Below are positions 16,752-25,331 of a DNA stretch of 64,000 bases, piece by piece. Source of the stretch: CBDAUN01 sp965214615. GTDB lineage: Bacteria; Pseudomonadota; Gammaproteobacteria; Arenicellales; JAJDZL01. Both the position numbers and the translations under genes were made by a program. The stretch spans positions 1,364,001 to 1,428,000 of the forward strand of contig OZ243952.1 of NCBI GenBank assembly GCA_965214615.1, written 5' to 3'. The notes beneath the pieces were generated by a model that was not told the DNA's origin, did not search any database, and saw nothing but the letters and a program-made list of their open reading frames with translations. Position 1 is the first letter of the stretch. Every line of letters starts with the position of its first letter.

Positions 16752-19610
16752 CTATCCGGATTTCATGCGAGCCGACTTCATGGCCCGGGCGATGTGGTAG
16801 GCCGCTTCAAGTTCCGAACACTGCTGCGTTTTCATTATGCGAGCCCGTTCCGCTTTTTCGCTCTTTTCGGTTTGCGAAAGCGCCAATGCAAGAGTTGGCG
16901 GAACATTTCGAAATAGAGCCATGAGCCTGGCGGATAGAATTGCTCCCTCGGTATATCGCCCCGGACTCTTTCGAGCGGCCAGCAGCAAGTTTTTCTGTTC
17001 TTCGGTCAGTGACTTGAATCTGCTGATCTGACTGATTTCGTCCTTGTCTACAGACAGGCAAATCCACCATTCAGGCTGATTTAGCAGTTCTTTCGCCTGT
17101 TCGGGAAACTGGCGAATGTTCTGGGTGGCAATCCACAGCCATGCGCCGAAAGTTCGCCACATGGCAGAAATGCGATTGATGTAGGGAGATACCAGAGGGT
17201 TCTGAAGAAGCAGGTGCGCCTCGTCAATGACGACAATAGTTTGACGCTCGTGATACTGCTCTTTTTCTATCCGATTGTTGATCATGGAAAACAAGCCTGT
17301 CAGCGCTACCGCTAGCCGATCTTCGTAGCCTCGCCGAGCGAGCAGGTCCAGTTCAACCAGAGTGACATCCGCCTCTGGCCAAAGCTCGCCTTCGCGATCG
17401 AAGAGTTCACCGTTAAATCCCGAACAGAAAAGATTCATCGCCCCTGCGATGCGCGCTAGTCTCTGCCGTTGCTCTCGCGACAGGTGCTGCTTTCTCAGTT
17501 GCCCGGTTCGTGACGCTTCGCGCATTGCGCTCACGACATCCCGGGTCATTGTCTGGTTCCTGTTTTCTGACCTCGACACTCTTGCTGCCTCGATGATGGC
17601 GCTGCGAATCATGTCTAGATCGTCGCGTCTTAACTTTCGCTCTGCGCTTGATTCTCCCCCTGTAATCATTAAGCGGGCCTGTATCTCCATTTCTCCGAGC
17701 GGATCCCTGATTTGCGATTCCGTATCCTCCTTGTGCGCGGTGTCTGCCGAGCGGGATGCCTGATGCTCCGTGCTTTCCAGAAGCATTTGTGCATGTTTGA
17801 AAGGCGGCAGCGCGATTTTCGATTTGCCGTCAATGCGGACGCGGTGCACATTCAAACCGAGTTGTTCGCAATGATCACAAAGCAGTCCAAACGTGGGCAG
17901 GGCAGTGACAAGGACAATCCGCGGTCTATGGACGGCAATCGCGTGCATAAGAAGGTAGATGAGAAGCGAAGTTTTGCCGGAACCTGTCGGACCTAGAATC
18001 AGAGAATGCGCATTCTTCGTTCTGTCGTCTGGATTCAGCGGGTCGAAAACGAGCGGTTCCGCACCCCGGTTGAACAGGACGCAACCGGGATACCCGGTAC
18101 CCGTCGAACGTCCGTACACCGGCGCGATTCTGGAAATATGCGTCGAATACCACAGCTTTGCCCTTCGTGCATACGGTTTCTGGTCCTGTTCGGGGTCAAA
18201 ACCGAACGGCAATCCCCGCACGTAGCTGTCAAGCGCGATAGGGTCGAACCTAGGCACAACCGGCCGCAGGCCGTGCGCAGCCATGAGTGCGAGGGTGCGT
18301 TCGGATTTCCGGTCAAGCTCCTTTAGATTTTCGCCAAATATGTAGACACCGCTGAATACCCTGAATATCGGGTTTCCGCGAGCAATTTCCCCGATTGCAA
18401 TATTGGCTAGATTGCGCCGCTCCGCCGCGGCCGGATCTTCGCCTACGGAGTTTTTCCGGACTCTGAATATCCGATCTCGTATTTGATCCTGGGGGCCATA
18501 TACTGCTGTCATCATCCAAATGGATCCCAGCGGCAATTTGTCGAACAGCGCTGCCGTTGAATCGCCGAATGAACGCTCCGCCGTGATGTGTCCGATATCT
18601 GGCTCAAGCGTCAGTTCGTCCAAGGTAATAAATCTGCTTGGACGTCCTCGAAACCACCAGATGCCCGGCTTTTTCCACGTCCATGGCGCTGTGCCATGCA
18701 ATGCGGCGCGGCCGACATCGTATCGCGCACTGTTGGACAGCATCGATAGTGATCGGTCTTTTTTGTCGGGATTCCATGGGAATTTATTCAACAGTTCTAC
18801 TGTATTGCGGCACCCCGTGTGTCGGCCCGGAACCGGAACGAACCAGCGTGTGAGCCACTCATACAGCTCTTCAACCTTAGACGGCTCCAGACTTACGCCG
18901 GCCTGTGAGAAGGCATTTATCAGCTGATCGCAAACTTGGTCGATGCTTTCGTCTTCGCGTCCGCTCTTGGAATCAATCGTGCGCCATATGCAGAGTCGAA
19001 TTTCACGGTTTTTTCCGCGCCAGCGTTCGCCGCCGGCGTACGGGTCCGAAAACAGGCCTTCGGTACGGCAAATGTCAGAAAAGTGATCGCTCAATGTTTC
19101 AAACCAATGCTTGGAAAATTCCGAGTTTTCGGCGGAATGACTTGCGTATTGTCGAATTCGCTCGATAAACCGGGGAAAGGCGGCTTCGGTTTCATCCTGC
19201 ACATACCATTGCGTGATCCATGGATTTGTTGCGTGTTGGGGCAGAACTTGAGCAAGTACGTGGTTGACGCGATGCAGCGTTGCCTGAATTGCCTCTTCGG
19301 AGCGCGCCTCAGTGCTGCATGTGCGCACGCAGAACATTCGACCGATGCTTGTCAGGTCCTGAAGCGCAATCTGACCGTTGCCCACATCAAGCCGCGGAGC
19401 AAGCAGATCGGCAAAGGATTGGCCACGAAGTGCGACGTTCCGGTAGCTGCGGTCGGGGTGCAGCTGCGGTTCAAGATATTGCTCAACGGTAATGGGGTTG
19501 CTCTCGTCGTCATTCCATTCGCATTTGCTAAGACCGTCTTCGGTTTCCTGGAAATCACGGCTTTCGTCATTGGGACGGCGACGCAAAAACTTGAGCGATA
19601 GAAACTTCAT
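16752..19610 (-). CDS. VirB4/TraC-type conjugative transfer ATPase (TIGR03744 family)
   Basis: A 952-residue ATPase of the type IV secretion system, the energising motor at the inner membrane for pilus biogenesis and substrate transfer. Walker A L-G-P-T-G-S-G-K-T-S is at about residue 537 and Walker B V-V-I-D-E-A-H-L-L-L at about 790. The motif T-Q-N-I-R-Q-F follows, and a helical C-terminus closes the protein. The N-terminal half holds the long TraC-type domain with no membrane helix. The length is the family norm (about 950), so it is full size and open. Its start overlaps the stop of the preceding lipoprotein gene by 4 bases. It is the only secretion ATPase in the element apart from the pilus ATPase; no coupling-protein ATPase is present. 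Confidence 0.9.
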   Translation of the reverse strand: MKFLSLKFLRRRPNDESRDFQETEDGLSKCEWNDDESNPITVEQYLEPQLHPDRSYRNVALRGQSFADLLAPRLDVGNGQIALQDLTSIGRMFCVRTCSTEARSEEAIQATLHRVNHVLAQVLPQHATNPWITQWYVQDETEAAFPRFIERIRQYASHSAENSEFSKHWFETLSDHFSDICRTEGLFSDPYAGGERWRGKNREIRLCIWRTIDSKSGREDESIDQVCDQLINAFSQAGVSLEPSKVEELYEWLTRWFVPVPGRHTGCRNTVELLNKFPWNPDKKDRSLSMLSNSARYDVGRAALHGTAPWTWKKPGIWWFRGRPSRFITLDELTLEPDIGHITAERSFGDSTAALFDKLPLGSIWMMTAVYGPQDQIRDRIFRVRKNSVGEDPAAAERRNLANIAIGEIARGNPIFRVFSGVYIFGENLKELDRKSERTLALMAAHGLRPVVPRFDPIALDSYVRGLPFGFDPEQDQKPYARRAKLWYSTHISRIAPVYGRSTGTGYPGCVLFNRGAEPLVFDPLNPDDRTKNAHSLILGPTGSGKTSLLIYLLMHAIAVHRPRIVLVTALPTFGLLCDHCEQLGLNVHRVRIDGKSKIALPPFKHAQMLLESTEHQASRSADTAHKEDTESQIRDPLGEMEIQARLMITGGESSAERKLRRDDLDMIRSAIIEAARVSRSENRNQTMTRDVVSAMREASRTGQLRKQHLSREQRQRLARIAGAMNLFCSGFNGELFDREGELWPEADVTLVELDLLARRGYEDRLAVALTGLFSMINNRIEKEQYHERQTIVVIDEAHLLLQNPLVSPYINRISAMWRTFGAWLWIATQNIRQFPEQAKELLNQPEWWICLSVDKDEISQISRFKSLTEEQKNLLLAARKSPGRYTEGAILSARLMALFRNVPPTLALALSQTEKSEKAERARIMKTQQCSELEAAYHIARAMKSARMKSG

Positions 19611-19993
19611 TGAACAGGCAGTTCTCCAGGCAATGCGTACTCGACATTCGAATACAGTTGAAACATAGTTGAATATCCCGGCACAGGAGTTCTTTCTGCC
19701 GACAGGTGGGGAAATACAAACATGACGATTGTTGGATTCGGCAGACGCGGGAAGCGTGCCGAAAGCTCGTTGTAGACTTCTCTCGTATAACCTTCAAGAC
19801 CGGTGCTGGCATCATGCAATCGACCTGCCGGCAGATTGCTGGACATGTCTGATGTCATATGGGCTTCATAGACCTGTGTAATTGTCGGACCGGTATCTGG
19901 AATTGGCGATCCCGGTTGAAACGGGGCTGTACACGAGGCGCTAGCAAAAATGATGCTAATCAAGCCAGCCCAGGTGCGTATTCGCGTTCGCAT
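19607..19993 (-). CDS. Conjugative transfer lipoprotein, TIGR03751 family
   Basis: A 128-residue lipoprotein with a signal peptide and lipobox (A-S-A-S-C, Cys21). The mature part has the family-typical P-V-P-G-Y-S-T-M-F-Q-L-Y ending and a P-R-L-P-N-P segment. It probably sits at the outer membrane as the VirB7-like component that stabilises the secretion channel. The gene overlaps the upstream TIGR03752 gene by 38 bases and the downstream ATPase gene by 4, which fixes its place in the MPF-G operon. Confidence 0.82.
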   Translation of the reverse strand: MRTRIRTWAGLISIIFASASCTAPFQPGSPIPDTGPTITQVYEAHMTSDMSSNLPAGRLHDASTGLEGYTREVYNELSARFPRLPNPTIVMFVFPHLSAERTPVPGYSTMFQLYSNVEYALPGELPVQ

Positions 19994-21278
19994 TGCTAAA
20001 ATGATCCACTCTTCTGCCGTTTAGTTCGTAATCGATTTGTATCGGTGTTTCTATGTGTATCGCAACCAGTTGGCCTGCTGGTACATAGACTGCGTCAAAC
20101 GAGTTTTGGCGGCGATCATTCAACCATTGCGATATCTGTGAAAATGCCTCTTCAGTCGCACGTCCGGCAATGTAGTCGTCAATGCTCCCCGTGAGGGATT
20201 CTGCTGATTCTCCTGTCGCAGAATTCGTACTCGTAGTGGTTTGGGAGTTGGCAAACGCCTGAGCAGTCGCCGTGGCCGAGTTGACCAATGTGGATTGCGC
20301 AAGGAATTGCAGTGCATTGGTTTTCAAATCTCCACCTATGCATGGATTGCCACGTTCATCGGAAATCCAACCCAGCGCCGCACTTGGATTTTCCGATTGC
20401 ACTTGCGTCCGAACTGTGCGTATCGTCCCGTCTGTGAAAATATATGCCGCGGTATCGACATGGCCGGACACGCACGAGAGGGCGAAGTCTCCCCGGGCTG
20501 TGCCCGACCACAGCATACCGGATATCTGCGGAATCCTATGGCCGTTGGCAGCGAGATTGTCCGCACCGGTGATAATCTTGAAGCGCCATGGATCTTCAAG
20601 TCTGCCTTGGATTGGAATCCGCCCAACCAGCGCAGTCAAGGCAGTGCCGTTCAAAAGGGTTGTCGTCGGCGGAATTGTGTAGTAGGGCGTGCTTTCGCCG
20701 GCAATGCCGTTTGTGGATAGGGCTGGGAGATTTTGACTTTGCAGCCAGGAAGCTTCGAAGCCACCTTGCGGCTGAGAATACGGGACTTGAGCGTCCGCAA
20801 AGGAAAGGGCGTCAACGGATTCATGCCATGTAAATGCTGCTGCCGGTTCTGTCAGGCCGGAAGCGGCGAGGGATTGCTGCGATAGCGACCGCCGGTCCAG
20901 ATTGTCAATGCGTGTGCTCAAGGCGAGGACTGACTGCTCCATGCTCTGAAGCAACTGTGAATCTTGTTGCGATTTACCATCAATTCGCTCCTGCTCGATT
21001 ACGGAACGGAATTCCTCGCGCATCCGCTCTCGTTCCGACCGGGCATAGTCTTGTCCGTCAGCAATCATTTGCTCAATGTTCGAAATCTTGGCCGCAACGG
21101 CCCGTACCTCTTCGGCTGCACTGTCACGGTCGGTGAGTTCCGAGTGCTGAGAGTCGGATTTTCCCTGATTCGGATCGAGCGCCATGCCTGACAGAGGAAA
21201 TTTAAACGGTGTCGAGAGCCAGACGATCATTCCGACAGTTGCTACAAAGGCAAATACAATTAGGGATCGAATGGCCAC
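19956..21278 (-). CDS. Integrating conjugative element protein, TIGR03752 family (VirB10-like)
   Basis: The chosen GTG start (440 residues) overlaps the TAG stop of the preceding gene and gives a protein beginning with a membrane anchor (about residues 5-27). A longer frame reaching 21650 is only an antisense shadow of the upstream gene. After the anchor come a charged coiled-coil region (about 45-110), then a beta-rich C-terminal half with L-V-G-R-I-P-I-Q-G and A-G-A-D-N-L-A-A-N-G-H-R-like segments typical of this family, which resembles the VirB10/TraB channel scaffold spanning the two membranes. The N-terminus and start codon are inferred from the overlap; the family is clear from gene order and composition. 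Confidence 0.8.
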   Translation of the reverse strand: MAIRSLIVFAFVATVGMIVWLSTPFKFPLSGMALDPNQGKSDSQHSELTDRDSAAEEVRAVAAKISNIEQMIADGQDYARSERERMREEFRSVIEQERIDGKSQQDSQLLQSMEQSVLALSTRIDNLDRRSLSQQSLAASGLTEPAAAFTWHESVDALSFADAQVPYSQPQGGFEASWLQSQNLPALSTNGIAGESTPYYTIPPTTTLLNGTALTALVGRIPIQGRLEDPWRFKIITGADNLAANGHRIPQISGMLWSGTARGDFALSCVSGHVDTAAYIFTDGTIRTVRTQVQSENPSAALGWISDERGNPCIGGDLKTNALQFLAQSTLVNSATATAQAFANSQTTTSTNSATGESAESLTGSIDDYIAGRATEEAFSQISQWLNDRRQNSFDAVYVPAGQLVAIHIETPIQIDYELNGRRVDHFSNANANTHLGWLD

Positions 21279-22084
21279 TAGCTTTGCGAACGCAACGATT
21301 CGTAAAATGGAAAATCCGAAATCAGCAAGACAACGGTATTGTCTTGCGGCGCCCCTTTCGGACCGAGTTTTGCATGAAGAAACGACGCTGTTCGCCAAGC
21401 CCCTAGAATTTCGCGCGGATCCAGTACGACGCTTTGATCCAGATTGTTTGCAATTTGAACGGCAGTAATGAAATGCCGTGAAGAACGCCAACTTGCGATC
21501 GGCGCCGATACAACCGAACCGGCACACAGGGTCGGAGTTCGGTTTGCGCAGCGAAACAAATCCACTGCTTCTGTGCGAATTGGAATTCCAACCACGCCCG
21601 ACAATGGCTTTAGCAGCCTCTTCGGCGCGTACAGTTGCTGCGCCGCCCATCGGGTCAAAGTAGCGAATCCATGCGCTTGCTCATTCTGTACGTTGGTGGC
21701 ATCAGATTCGGGCCCGGAAAAATGGACCGTGACCGGCGGGTTCGCACGAAAGTCGGCGCTTGCGCTGATCTCGAAAATCAATCTGCCCTGCGGCCTCGCC
21801 ATCACGACGATTCGCGTGGGTTCGAATTCCTCGGCAGGTGTCATCCAGAATTGATTCCCGATGATTTGCAAATCCAGACGGTGGTTCAGGATTGCGGGAA
21901 TGCCGACACTGATTGATTCTGCGTTTGCAACCGTGACGCTTCGCTCGATTTCGGTCGACAATTCGAGTGCAATCGGATTCCCTGTCCAAAGGTATTCGAT
22001 CGCTTGCGCATGAACAGCGCAGACGAATGAGAGAGCGGCGCCTGAAAGTATTACTGAATACGCGGAAATAGTGTGACGGTTCAT
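21278..22084 (-). CDS. Integrating conjugative element protein, TIGR03749 (DUF3438) family, VirB9/TraK-like
   Basis: A 268-residue exported protein with a signal peptide ending after V-H-A-Q-A (about residue 28). The N-terminal beta-rich domain recalls TraK/VirB9 secretin-like periplasmic proteins. The C-terminal part has the family-typical T-A-V-Q-I-A-N-N-L-D segment and a D-P-R-E-I-L-G-W-like stretch (here D-P-R-E-I-L-G-A-W). It would form part of the outer-membrane core complex with the TIGR03751 lipoprotein and the TIGR03752 scaffold. It starts 9 bases after the TIGR03746 gene, and its stop codon shares bases with the next gene's start. Confidence 0.83.
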   Translation of the reverse strand: MNRHTISAYSVILSGAALSFVCAVHAQAIEYLWTGNPIALELSTEIERSVTVANAESISVGIPAILNHRLDLQIIGNQFWMTPAEEFEPTRIVVMARPQGRLIFEISASADFRANPPVTVHFSGPESDATNVQNEQAHGFATLTRWAAQQLYAPKRLLKPLSGVVGIPIRTEAVDLFRCANRTPTLCAGSVVSAPIASWRSSRHFITAVQIANNLDQSVVLDPREILGAWRTASFLHAKLGPKGAPQDNTVVLLISDFPFYESLRSQS

Positions 22085-22093
22085 GAGTTCATC

Positions 22094-22702
22094 CTATGCA
22101 ATACGCTCGGGCGGTCCGAGTAGCGAATCCAGGAGTAGACCCCATGGATTCGATTCCGGGTCGATCGGTCGATACAGAACGCGAATGGCAAATCGAACCC
22201 GTAGACGCTTCACCGGTACGCCGCCTATGTCTTCGTTCAACTCGACGTCTAGAAGTACGTTCCAACTGGTTGGCGATTCGCTGATGACTGAATCCTGATA
22301 GCTGGAAATCGGAGTCGGCACAAGATATCTGGTGCGTCCCTTCAGCTCAGCTGCACGCTGTACGCTGTCGTGCCTGAGCCAGGCTTTGAAAGCAGGGGTG
22401 ACGAATGCGGTCAGCCTGTCCAGGTTGCCCGGATAGTCAGACAGGCAATCCTGCTTGCATCTGTTCAGCTGCTGCCAGACGTAGCCTGTGAAATTGTAGA
22501 CTTCCCAAGGATGAATCGAGTTCAGCGTCACTTGCCCGCCGTAGCGCAGGTCGGGCGGGATGCTGACGCGTTGGTTGGTTGTAGCGCTATGCCATCCCAG
22601 CAGTGCTGCAAGAAGCCCGACCGACAGGACGCCGGCGGCTATTCGAAGCGTGCGAATATGGCTGTACAGGTTTGCATCGGCATGAACATAGCGTCGAGTC
22701 AT
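22094..22702 (-). CDS. Integrating conjugative element protein, TIGR03746 (DUF2895) family, VirB8/TraE-like
   Basis: A 202-residue inner-membrane protein: a short cytoplasmic N-terminus, one membrane helix (about residues 20-42), then a periplasmic NTF2-like domain. The family-typical segment H-P-W-E-V-Y-N-F-T-G-Y-V-W-Q-Q-L lies near residue 63. The ATG at 22702 overlaps the stop of the TIGR03750 gene in an ATGA arrangement; a longer frame to 23041 would run into that gene. VirB8-like proteins nucleate assembly of the inner-membrane complex. The gene is complete and of normal length. Confidence 0.83.
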   Translation of the reverse strand: MTRRYVHADANLYSHIRTLRIAAGVLSVGLLAALLGWHSATTNQRVSIPPDLRYGGQVTLNSIHPWEVYNFTGYVWQQLNRCKQDCLSDYPGNLDRLTAFVTPAFKAWLRHDSVQRAAELKGRTRYLVPTPISSYQDSVISESPTSWNVLLDVELNEDIGGVPVKRLRVRFAIRVLYRPIDPESNPWGLLLDSLLGPPERIA

Positions 22703-23055
22703 AGTCTGTTTTCCCTGCATGTTCGCCAGTGTCCTGATTTGTACGCCAACTGCTCTGCAATTCCAGGATGCATCCAGCACGCCAAGACCCGGATAATCCA
22801 GCCTTCCGGTTTGCCGTATTTGATGCGACGGTAGACAATTGCTGTGAACATGACAACGGCGAGAGTGCTGGTGATATGAAGCGCGAACGACACAAAGAGC
22901 ACGTGAACACCGTCGAATAGCGACATTGCTGCAATCAGGGAAATCGGCAGGCAAACTAAAGAGACGATAATCGTCAGAGACAGCAACTCGGTTGCGCCGC
23001 ATCCCTGATACAGCGGAGTCTCGAAATCCAATGGCGAGCACGGGGTCAGCGGCAT
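22699..23055 (-). CDS. Integrating conjugative element membrane protein, TIGR03750 (DUF3487) family
   Basis: A 118-residue protein with two membrane helices (about residues 23-45 and 52-76). The family's P-L-Y-Q-G-C-G-A-T-E-L N-terminal motif is present, and the R-R-I-K-Y-G-K-P-E-G-W motif follows the second helix. It is a small inner-membrane subunit, comparable to TraL/VirB3. The ATG at 23055 lacks its own clear ribosome-binding site. Instead it overlaps the end of a 27-codon frame that has a strong one (23046-23129), suggesting coupled translation. An in-frame start at 23106 would add 17 residues and cannot be excluded. Confidence 0.8.
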   Translation of the reverse strand: MPLTPCSPLDFETPLYQGCGATELLSLTIIVSLVCLPISLIAAMSLFDGVHVLFVSFALHITSTLAVVMFTAIVYRRIKYGKPEGWIIRVLACWMHPGIAEQLAYKSGHWRTCRENRL

Positions 23056-23129
23056 GGCGAAAAACAATGTCTTAACCGCGACCAAATTGCCCAGGCGGTT
23101 CGCCACTGTTTTGTCGGGCGTTGTTTCAT
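23046..23129 (-). CDS. Small leader ORF, 27 codons, overlapping the TIGR03750 start
   Basis: An ATG at 23129 is preceded by GGAAGGAGACG, one of the best ribosome-binding sites in the operon. The frame runs 27 codons and its TGA falls just after the ATG of the TIGR03750 gene in another frame. The peptide is basic and tryptophan-rich, with four Trp (K-Q-W-R-T-A-W-A-I-W). It may exist only to deliver ribosomes to the following start, or the site may mark the original start of a gene now shifted in frame. No family is recognised. Confidence 0.35.
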   Translation of the reverse strand: MKQRPTKQWRTAWAIWSRLRHCFSPCR

Positions 23130-23353
23130 CGTCTCCTTCCGCCAGTCCTGACGACTTGGCTGCTCATGCAGTCGGTATTGGCCAGGACGCGCGGACTTCA
23201 AAACGTGGATTCCTTTCCTGAGCGGTTTGGAATACATCGCAAGGTGCGGTACGACGAGTGCTGCCGCAACTGGTCGCGATGCGCTGGCTTGCGAATGAAT
23301 TGATTTCGACACCGGCATTGGAACCTTCCTTAGCGAAACTCGACAGGAGCTGA
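23130..23353. other. Gap inside the secretion operon
   Basis: About 225 bases separate the TIGR03745 gene from the leader ORF, whereas neighbouring genes abut or overlap. I see no convincing frame in it. Confidence 0.4.
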
Positions 23354-23746
23354 TCAGGTAATGAGGGTCGCAAGCCGTTCCGAACCCCACCACGCTCCGA
23401 ATATTACGACGAGAATGACTAGTATTCCTGCACCGAAAAATACTGCGAACCGCCCCCACTCACCTTTTTTTCTCGCTTCATTGACCTCTGAAATCAAACC
23501 GCCCGAGAAAGCAAGAATCGCGAGTATTACGACCATGCCAAGCCCTATGAATATGATGTATTTGATGCTTGAGGTGAGATAGGCTACCGGATTGTTCTTG
23601 TCTAAAGATGCCGTTCCGATTTTCGGAGGCGGCGGCAATGTGCCTTGCGAAATGCATACTTCCCATGCGAATGCCAGCGCCACAGCGGCGACAGCTGGCA
23701 GAATCAGGCGCATAGCACTGCTGCGGTTGACGAAAAATTGCTTCAT
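23354..23746 (-). CDS. Integrating conjugative element protein, TIGR03745 (DUF2976) family, pilin-like
   Basis: A 130-residue membrane protein with a hydrophobic N-terminal segment (about 10-30), a short Pro-rich linker (T-L-P-P-P-P-K) and two further hydrophobic helices (about 60-82 and 100-122) separated by a charged E-A-R-K-K-G-E-W-G-R-F loop, which is the family hallmark. Two closely spaced helices with a basic loop resemble TraA/VirB2 pilins, so it may form the conjugative pilus or a membrane ring. The ATG at 23746 is preferred over an upstream TTG at 23761; it lies 3 bases past the stop of the preceding gene. Confidence 0.82.
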   Translation of the reverse strand: MKQFFVNRSSAMRLILPAVAAVALAFAWEVCISQGTLPPPPKIGTASLDKNNPVAYLTSSIKYIIFIGLGMVVILAILAFSGGLISEVNEARKKGEWGRFAVFFGAGILVILVVIFGAWWGSERLATLIT

Positions 23747-23747
23747 A

Positions 23748-23948
23748 TCAAAGAAATGCAATGAGTGTAAGAACGACTAGAGCGACAAAGAACGAGCGTG
23801 AGCATTCGCCTAGCATGCCGAAAAATGTCAATTGATTTGACCTTAGCTGTGTTAGCGCAGCGTGAACGACCCAGATCCACCACCAAATGAAAGAGGCGGC
23901 GACGGTCGAGCCGATAATGGTTTTCAACAGTTCTGCGGATAAAGACAT
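23748..23948 (-). CDS. Small membrane protein, TIGR03758 (DUF3262)-like
   Basis: A 66-residue protein with two hydrophobic helices (about 11-30 and 47-65). Its size, topology and position between the RAQPRD and TIGR03745 genes match the small TIGR03758 subunit of MPF-G systems. The sequence itself is too short for a firm family call. The two genes around it are within a few bases, so it is translated as part of the operon. Confidence 0.65.
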   Translation of the reverse strand: MSLSAELLKTIIGSTVAASFIWWWIWVVHAALTQLRSNQLTFFGMLGECSRSFFVALVVLTLIAFL

Positions 23949-23971
23949 AGGATTGGTATTTTTCAGCCCTG

Positions 23972-24361
23972 CTACTGACGAAAACTGCTCGGTATGGCTT
24001 CAATCGATCGCGGGGTGTAATCGGGCCGGTTGATATGTGCGTCAATGCCTGAGGCGATCAACCTAAGATCGTAGCGAAAGCGTCTGTAGTCGAAGTGAAT
24101 TCTTGCGTCCGGATTTGCAGCGCTTTGCGCTTCAGCGATCAAATGGCTCAGCTCCTCTATTTGCCGCGCGACACGAATAAGTGTGATCTTTTCTCGAGAG
24201 TTGGTCCGCTCGATTGCGTAGCTGTGCGCCGGAATAACAACAGGCGTGCTGGCAGTTGCTTCAGGCGGACGTCCAACATGTCGATCTTTGCTGGGGGCGC
24301 AAGCCGCTATGCCCGCAACGACGATGATGGTCGCAAGTAAATTGTGTTGCATAAGTTTCAT
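23972..24361 (-). CDS. RAQPRD-family integrative conjugative element protein
   Basis: About 129 residues from the ATG at 24361. There is a signal peptide whose end (A-G-I-A-A-C) looks like a lipobox. The family pattern follows: helical E-E-L-S-H-L-I-A-E-A, then A-N-P-D-A-R-I-H-F-D-Y and R-Y-D-L-R-L-I. The signature that gives the family its name is degenerate here (Q-S-A-A-N-P-D). The function in conjugation is unknown. In related elements a TraD coupling-protein gene, TIGR03765 and TIGR03747 lie between the TIGR03759 gene and this one; here only 328 bases separate them and I can find no remnant of those genes. Confidence 0.75.
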   Translation of the reverse strand: MKLMQHNLLATIIVVAGIAACAPSKDRHVGRPPEATASTPVVIPAHSYAIERTNSREKITLIRVARQIEELSHLIAEAQSAANPDARIHFDYRRFRYDLRLIASGIDAHINRPDYTPRSIEAIPSSFRQ

Positions 24362-24689
24362 GCTGTGGACGTATACAGCACGAAACTCAGACAATGAACA
24401 ACTAATTCAATTTGCCTGCGACATAATTTTTTCGAGAATGGACGATTTGACGGACAGGTTGCAATTTTTTTACTGAGAACATTCCCCTGATTGCTCATCG
24501 GACATCGAAGTTCGATTCCGGTGATATAGGCAATGAGGGTGCCAGGCGCCAGCGGGCAGACAGGCATGCGATGCGCAATTGATCTTGCCAAGGTGTCCGC
24601 GATGGCGCCCATTTGGCAAATCGAAGGCGCAGAATCATCTGTGAGTTGCACAGTGATCCCGTAAGTCTGCGGATAAGAGTTCTAGCTGC

Positions 24690-25331
24690 TCATTTGCTCA
24701 GACCGATGAAGCCGTCCGGAAGATTGATAGGTCTGCCGCGGGAGTGATTGATCGTAATTTGACCGCTGCGAATCAGCTGCCGAGGAATTTTCGCGCCTTC
24801 TGCCCATATCCGGGATTGCAGTTCGGTCAACCGCTCGCGTATCACGATATCGACGAACGTACCCTTGGTTGCGTGAACGACTGCCTGATCCAGCTGGTGC
24901 CGGCAACTCGCCGATTGGCATTGATACGGAGTGATCAGAACGATACGATTTCTATCAGTTTGACGGGCACTTTTTTCCGCGGTCAATTTCCTTATTGCTT
25001 CGGCATATGCCGTTTCGAACTCGGCAATGGCGTCAAGCAGTTCAATCTGGCGCTGTGCAAACATGGTAGCGTAGCGTTCCCGGTCTTGAAGGCTGGTAGA
25101 GAATATTCCTAGCATTTCCAAAGGAGTCAGCTGATCGGAAATCATTCCTTTGTTGCTGACCCTTAATTCATCAACCGCAGTCCACTCGCGTTCTGTCAGC
25201 CCCCAAGCTCTGGCAGGGTGATTCTCACTGTAATCTGCATTCGATTCCGATGTTCGCGAGTAGTCGAATTCAGTCTGGGCGGCGCATGGGCCGACCCAGC
25301 AGATGCACAAGATAAGAACTTTCAGTCTCAC
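24690..25331 (-). CDS. Integrating conjugative element protein, TIGR03759 family
   Basis: A 213-residue exported protein with a signal peptide ending after G-P-C-A-A-Q (about residue 19). The hallmark W-G-L-T-E-R-E-W-T motif is at about residue 43, followed by L-T-P-L-E-M-L-G-I and a charged helix with R-Y-A-T-M-F-A-Q-R. The C-terminal half has a C-x4-C pair (C-Q-S-A-S-C). It is the first secretion gene after the pilus genes, and its start overlaps the stop of the gene before it by 4 bases. The role in conjugation is not known. Confidence 0.85.
   Translation of the reverse strand: MRLKVLILCICWVGPCAAQTEFDYSRTSESNADYSENHPARAWGLTEREWTAVDELRVSNKGMISDQLTPLEMLGIFSTSLQDRERYATMFAQRQIELLDAIAEFETAYAEAIRKLTAEKSARQTDRNRIVLITPYQCQSASCRHQLDQAVVHATKGTFVDIVIRERLTELQSRIWAEGAKIPRQLIRSGQITINHSRGRPINLPDGFIGLSK

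Noticed and set aside
21279..21650. Longer N-terminus of the TIGR03752 protein
   Set aside because: These 124 codons are antisense or out-of-frame to the TIGR03749 gene, have odd composition, and precede a good GTG start that overlaps the upstream stop.
24358..24651. 97-codon frame between the TIGR03759 and RAQPRD genes
   Set aside because: It overlaps the RAQPRD start, has no recognisable features and no ribosome-binding site.
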